DNA of 10,999 nt, taken from NCBI GenBank assembly GCA_964408025.1, contig CAYOXX010000101.1, forward strand, positions 1 through 10,999, in the 5' to 3' direction. The stretch is from CAYOXX01 sp964408025. GTDB lineage: Bacteria; Acidobacteriota; DATKUA01. The notes below the pieces were generated by a model. It had not been told where the DNA came from, did not search any database, and saw nothing but the letters and a program-made list of their open reading frames with translations. Below are positions 8,209 to 10,999 of this stretch, in pieces; position 1 is the first letter of the stretch; the number at the start of each line of letters is the position of its first letter. Both the position numbers and the translations under genes were made by a program.

Positions 8209-10818
8209 ATGAAAGCGTCGCGACCCGCTTGCGCCCTTCTTCTACTCTTCATCCTCACACTCCTCGCTGCCCCGGCCGTCGGCCAGGAGCCGCAGTCGCC
8301 GGAGCAGTTCTTCGGCTTCCGCATGGGCGACGATGGCCGACTGGCCCGCTGGGATCGGATCGTCGAGTACTTCCGGCACCTGGACGCGGCCTCTGACCGG
8401 ATCGTGGTCAGCGAGCTGGGCGAGAGCACGCTGGGCAATCCGTTCCTGCTGGCCGTCATTTCCTCGCCGGAGAACCTGGCGGAGGCGGACCGCTACATGG
8501 AGATCAACCGCCGGCTGGCCGACCCGCGCGGCCTCGGCGACGAGGAGATCGAGCGGTTGGCGGCGGAGGGGCGCTACACGCTGGCCGTTACCAACGGCCT
8601 GCACGCCACCGAGGTCGGCGGCACGCAGATGGCGGTCGAGCTGGCCTACGAATTGATTACCGACGAGAGCTCCCTGGGCGTAGCGGTGCGCGGGAACTGC
8701 TTCCTGCTCCTCTTCCCCTGCTTCAACCCGGACGGCCAGATAATGGTGGTCGACTGGTTCGAGAGGACGGCGGGCGGCGAGTACGAGGGCGCGCGGCTGC
8801 CGTACCTGTACCACCACTACTGCGGCCACGACAACAACCGCGACGGCTACATGCTGACCCAGTCCGAGAGCCGCCACGTCTCGAGGGTGATGTACCACCA
8901 GTGGTTCCCGCACGCCTACATCGACCACCACCAAATGGGCAGCTACGGGGCCCGCTTTTACATCCCGCCCTACTACGACCCGGTGCACCCCAACGTCGAC
9001 CCGCTGCTCTGGCGCGAGCACCTGCTTTACGGCGCCCAGATGGCGCTGCGGCTGGAGCAGGCGGGTGTGAGCGGTGTGGAGACGGGCGCTCCCTACACCG
9101 CCTGGTGGATGCCCAGCTTCCACATGATCACCAACTACCACAGCATCACCGGCATGCTGACCGAGAGCGCCAGCGCGGAGCTGGCGGCGCCCAAGTACAT
9201 ACACCCGCACCAGCTCGAGCCCGGCTGGCGCGGGCGCCCCGAGTACCGTGCGCAGGTGAACTTCCCCAACCCCTGGCCCGGGGGCTGGTGGCGCCTGCGC
9301 GACATCGTCGAGCAGATGAAGATATCGACGCTGGCGGCGCTCGAGCTGGGGGCCCGCAACCGCGAGATGCTGCTGCGCGGCGCGGCGATGAAGGCGCGGC
9401 GCAACGTCGAGCGGGGCCGCAGCGAGCCGCCCTACGCCTACCTGGTGCCGGTGCGGCAGCACGACCCCCTGACGGCGCTGCGAATGCTGGAGACGCTGAT
9501 GCTGGCCGGGGTCAAGGTGCACCGCGCCGAGGAGGAGATCATGCTCGGTAGCGAGGTCTACCCCGCCGGCACCTACGTGCTGCGGCTGGACCAGCCGCTG
9601 CGCACCTACGTCAAGTCGCTGCTGGAGCGGATCGACTACCCCGACAACGAGTGGACGCGCGCGCGCGACGGTAGCCCGATGCGGCCCTACGACCTGGCTG
9701 CCTTCACGATGGCCGAGCAGATGGGCGTCGAGGTGGTCGAGGCGCGCGAGCCGCTGGGCGCTGCGATGTCGGTTATCGAGGGGCTCGAGTGGCCCGAGGG
9801 GCGCTTGATCGGGGACGGCGAGCACGGCTACCTGCTTTGCGCCAATCCCAACGACGGCTACACCGCGCTCAACCGCATACTCGAGGCCGGCGGCAGCGCC
9901 TGGTGGCTGGCCGAAAGCACCGAGGTCGACGGGACCGGGTTCGCACCGGGCGCGAAATTGGTTCGCGCCGACCGAGCGCTGCTGGAACGGGTCGCCGCCG
10001 AGCTGCACCTGACGTTCGTCTCAGCGCCCGACATGGCCGGCCTGCGCGCCTACGCGCTTCGCCCCCTGCGCCTCGGCGTCTACCGGCGCTACCAGGGCGG
10101 CAACATGGACGAGGGCTGGACCCGCTTCGTGCTCGAGCAGTTCGAGTTCCCCTACGCATCGGTGATGAGCGACGAGATCAGGCAGGGCGGCCTGCGCGAG
10201 CGCTACGACGTCATCCTGCTGCCAGCCGACAGGCTGGAGACGCTGATCGGCCCCGATTACGAGGACCTGGGGCCGGGCGAGAGGCCGGTGCCGCCCGAAT
10301 TCCGCAGCGGCCTGGGGGAGGATGGGATCGCGGCGCTGAGGGAATTCGTCGAAGCCGGCGGCACGCTGGTCGCGCTCGACTCGGCCTGCGAGCTGCCGAT
10401 CGAGCGCTTCGAGCTCCCGGTCGCCAACGCGCTGGAGGGGCTCGAGTCGACCGAGTTCTTCTGCCCCGGCTCGACGCTGTGGATGCGGTTCGACGTCTCC
10501 CACCCCGTCGCCTTCGGCATGCCGCAGCTCGGGCTCGGACTCTTCAGGTTCTCGCCCGCCTTCGCCGTGCAGCGGAGCCACCGCAACGACCTTTACCGCG
10601 TCGTCGCCGGCTACCGCGACGAGAACCCGCTGCGCAGCGGCTGGCTTATCGGCGAGCGGCGCCTGCGCGGCCTGGCCTCGGTGGTCGAGGCGCGTTTGGG
10701 AGCGGGTAAGGTGATCCTGTTCGGCATGCGCCCGCAGCACCGCGCCCAGACCCACGGCACCTTCCGGCTGCTGTTCAACGCCCTCTACTACGGTGCCGCC
10801 GAGCCGACGGTCCTCTGA
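8209..10818 (+). CDS. Secreted M14-family zinc carboxypeptidase-like protein with C-terminal amidotransferase-like domain
   Basis: This is a predicted exported zinc peptidase of 869 residues that would remove C-terminal residues from peptides or act on peptide cross-links. It starts with a signal peptide (KASR, then a hydrophobic run to about residue 25, AAPAVGQ). The M14 domain (about 45-340) shows zinc ligands H132 and E135 in LHATEVGG, NPDG (173-176), DNNRDG (208-213), a third His at 240 or 241 in DHHQMG and a likely catalytic Glu at 319 in MLTESAS. A middle domain (about 430-600; YAYLVPVRQHDP, YPAGTYVLRLDQP) is typical of long M14 homologues. The C-terminal part (about 620-869; GNMDEGWTRF, YDVILLP, GGTLVAL) resembles class I glutamine amidotransferases. 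I see no GxCxG-type nucleophile elbow, so that part is probably non-catalytic. ATG 8209 is supported by AAAGGA upstream. Substrate is unknown. Confidence 0.9.
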   Translation: MKASRPACALLLLFILTLLAAPAVGQEPQSPEQFFGFRMGDDGRLARWDRIVEYFRHLDAASDRIVVSELGESTLGNPFLLAVISSPENLAEADRYMEINRRLADPRGLGDEEIERLAAEGRYTLAVTNGLHATEVGGTQMAVELAYELITDESSLGVAVRGNCFLLLFPCFNPDGQIMVVDWFERTAGGEYEGARLPYLYHHYCGHDNNRDGYMLTQSESRHVSRVMYHQWFPHAYIDHHQMGSYGARFYIPPYYDPVHPNVDPLLWREHLLYGAQMALRLEQAGVSGVETGAPYTAWWMPSFHMITNYHSITGMLTESASAELAAPKYIHPHQLEPGWRGRPEYRAQVNFPNPWPGGWWRLRDIVEQMKISTLAALELGARNREMLLRGAAMKARRNVERGRSEPPYAYLVPVRQHDPLTALRMLETLMLAGVKVHRAEEEIMLGSEVYPAGTYVLRLDQPLRTYVKSLLERIDYPDNEWTRARDGSPMRPYDLAAFTMAEQMGVEVVEAREPLGAAMSVIEGLEWPEGRLIGDGEHGYLLCANPNDGYTALNRILEAGGSAWWLAESTEVDGTGFAPGAKLVRADRALLERVAAELHLTFVSAPDMAGLRAYALRPLRLGVYRRYQGGNMDEGWTRFVLEQFEFPYASVMSDEIRQGGLRERYDVILLPADRLETLIGPDYEDLGPGERPVPPEFRSGLGEDGIAALREFVEAGGTLVALDSACELPIERFELPVANALEGLESTEFFCPGSTLWMRFDVSHPVAFGMPQLGLGLFRFSPAFAVQRSHRNDLYRVVAGYRDENPLRSGWLIGERRLRGLASVVEARLGAGKVILFGMRPQHRAQTHGTFRLLFNALYYGAAEPTVL

Positions 10819-10900
10819 AAGTCGAGAAAGCGGTGGGTGGAAGCGCTTATCCGAAAGCTGTGTGGGGCGAGTAGAGTGGGGCGTATATAGTCCGCGCCTG

Positions 10901-10913
10901 CACCTAAAAGGTG
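10901..10913 (+). terminator. Possible weak terminator hairpin after the M14 gene
   Basis: CACCT (10901-10905), loop AAA, AGGTG (10909-10913) forms a 5-pair stem. It is followed by TGTGGTTTATT, which is only loosely T-rich. The stem is short and lies 82 bases after the stop codon, so this is a weak call. Confidence 0.2.
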
Positions 10914-10939
10914 TGTGGTTTATTCCTCGGGGCGTGCCG

Positions 10940-10964
10940 GACAAGAATGACGGCCCGGCAAAAA
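10940..10964 (+). repeat. Dispersed-repeat-like sequence, right copy
   Basis: GACAAGAATGACGG (10940-10953) followed by CCCGGCAAAAA (10954-10964) is the inverted, diverged partner of 25-49 (21 of 25 matching). Both copies lie in intergenic DNA beyond the outermost genes. See the left copy for the comparison. Confidence 0.45.
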
Positions 10965-10999
10965 CTTCATTCGGGATTTTACCCATTTAAAATTGGGGA

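Larger units (their letters stand above)
10819..10999. other. Non-coding region downstream of the M14 gene
   Basis: No supported gene was found to the window end. It holds a small hairpin (10901-10913), the right-hand dispersed-repeat-like copy (10940-10964) and an imperfect AT-rich palindrome with CCCA (10982-10985) and TGGG (10994-10997) arms. The 65-codon open frame crossing it lacks a ribosome binding site and runs over the repeat. Confidence 0.45.

Noticed and set aside
8242..10008. 588-codon open frame antisense to the M14 gene
   Set aside because: Long, but low-complexity (Val/Ala/Arg/Gln/His). The opposite strand has a signal peptide, ribosome binding site and zinc motifs.

Overview
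The window is GC-rich, densely coding bacterial DNA with five protein genes in two divergent blocks. No RNA gene, phage, insertion sequence, CRISPR array or plasmid feature was seen. Every gene is full length and none looks broken. The gene set (mutS2 joined to dnaG and rpoD, next to a secreted M64 peptidase and a secreted M14 peptidase with a long C-terminal extension) resembles Acidobacteriota, Aminicenantota, Gemmatimonadota or related lineages. That placement is a judgement from family distribution and cannot be proved from the sequence alone.

Left block, minus strand (6290 down to 260): mutS2, dnaG and rpoD run in one direction. mutS2 and dnaG are separated by a single base (TGA-G-ATG), and dnaG and rpoD by 72 bases. 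A good sigma-70 promoter (TTGACG, 17 bases, TATATT) lies about 160 bases upstream of mutS2. This is a version of the macromolecular synthesis operon in which mutS2, not rpsU, precedes the primase and housekeeping sigma factor genes.

Middle, 6291-6635: a divergent regulatory region between mutS2 and the right-hand block. It holds the mutS2 promoter, a short palindrome over its -10 element, and a weaker candidate promoter for the rightward gene.

Right block, plus strand (6636 to 10818): an exported M64-type zinc peptidase is followed, after a 274-base gap, by an exported M14-type zinc carboxypeptidase-like protein. Together they suggest extracytoplasmic peptide or protein breakdown. The gap holds two copies of a hairpin-forming repeat in inverted orientation, whose stems have changed sequence while keeping their pairing.

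Both window edges are non-coding (1-259 and 10819-10999) and carry diverged copies of one short sequence in opposite orientations, probably a dispersed repeat. The window is mostly conventional. The points that most deserve a second look are the inverted hairpin repeat pair, the altered Smr motif of MutS2, and the mutS2 promoter with its overlapping palindrome.
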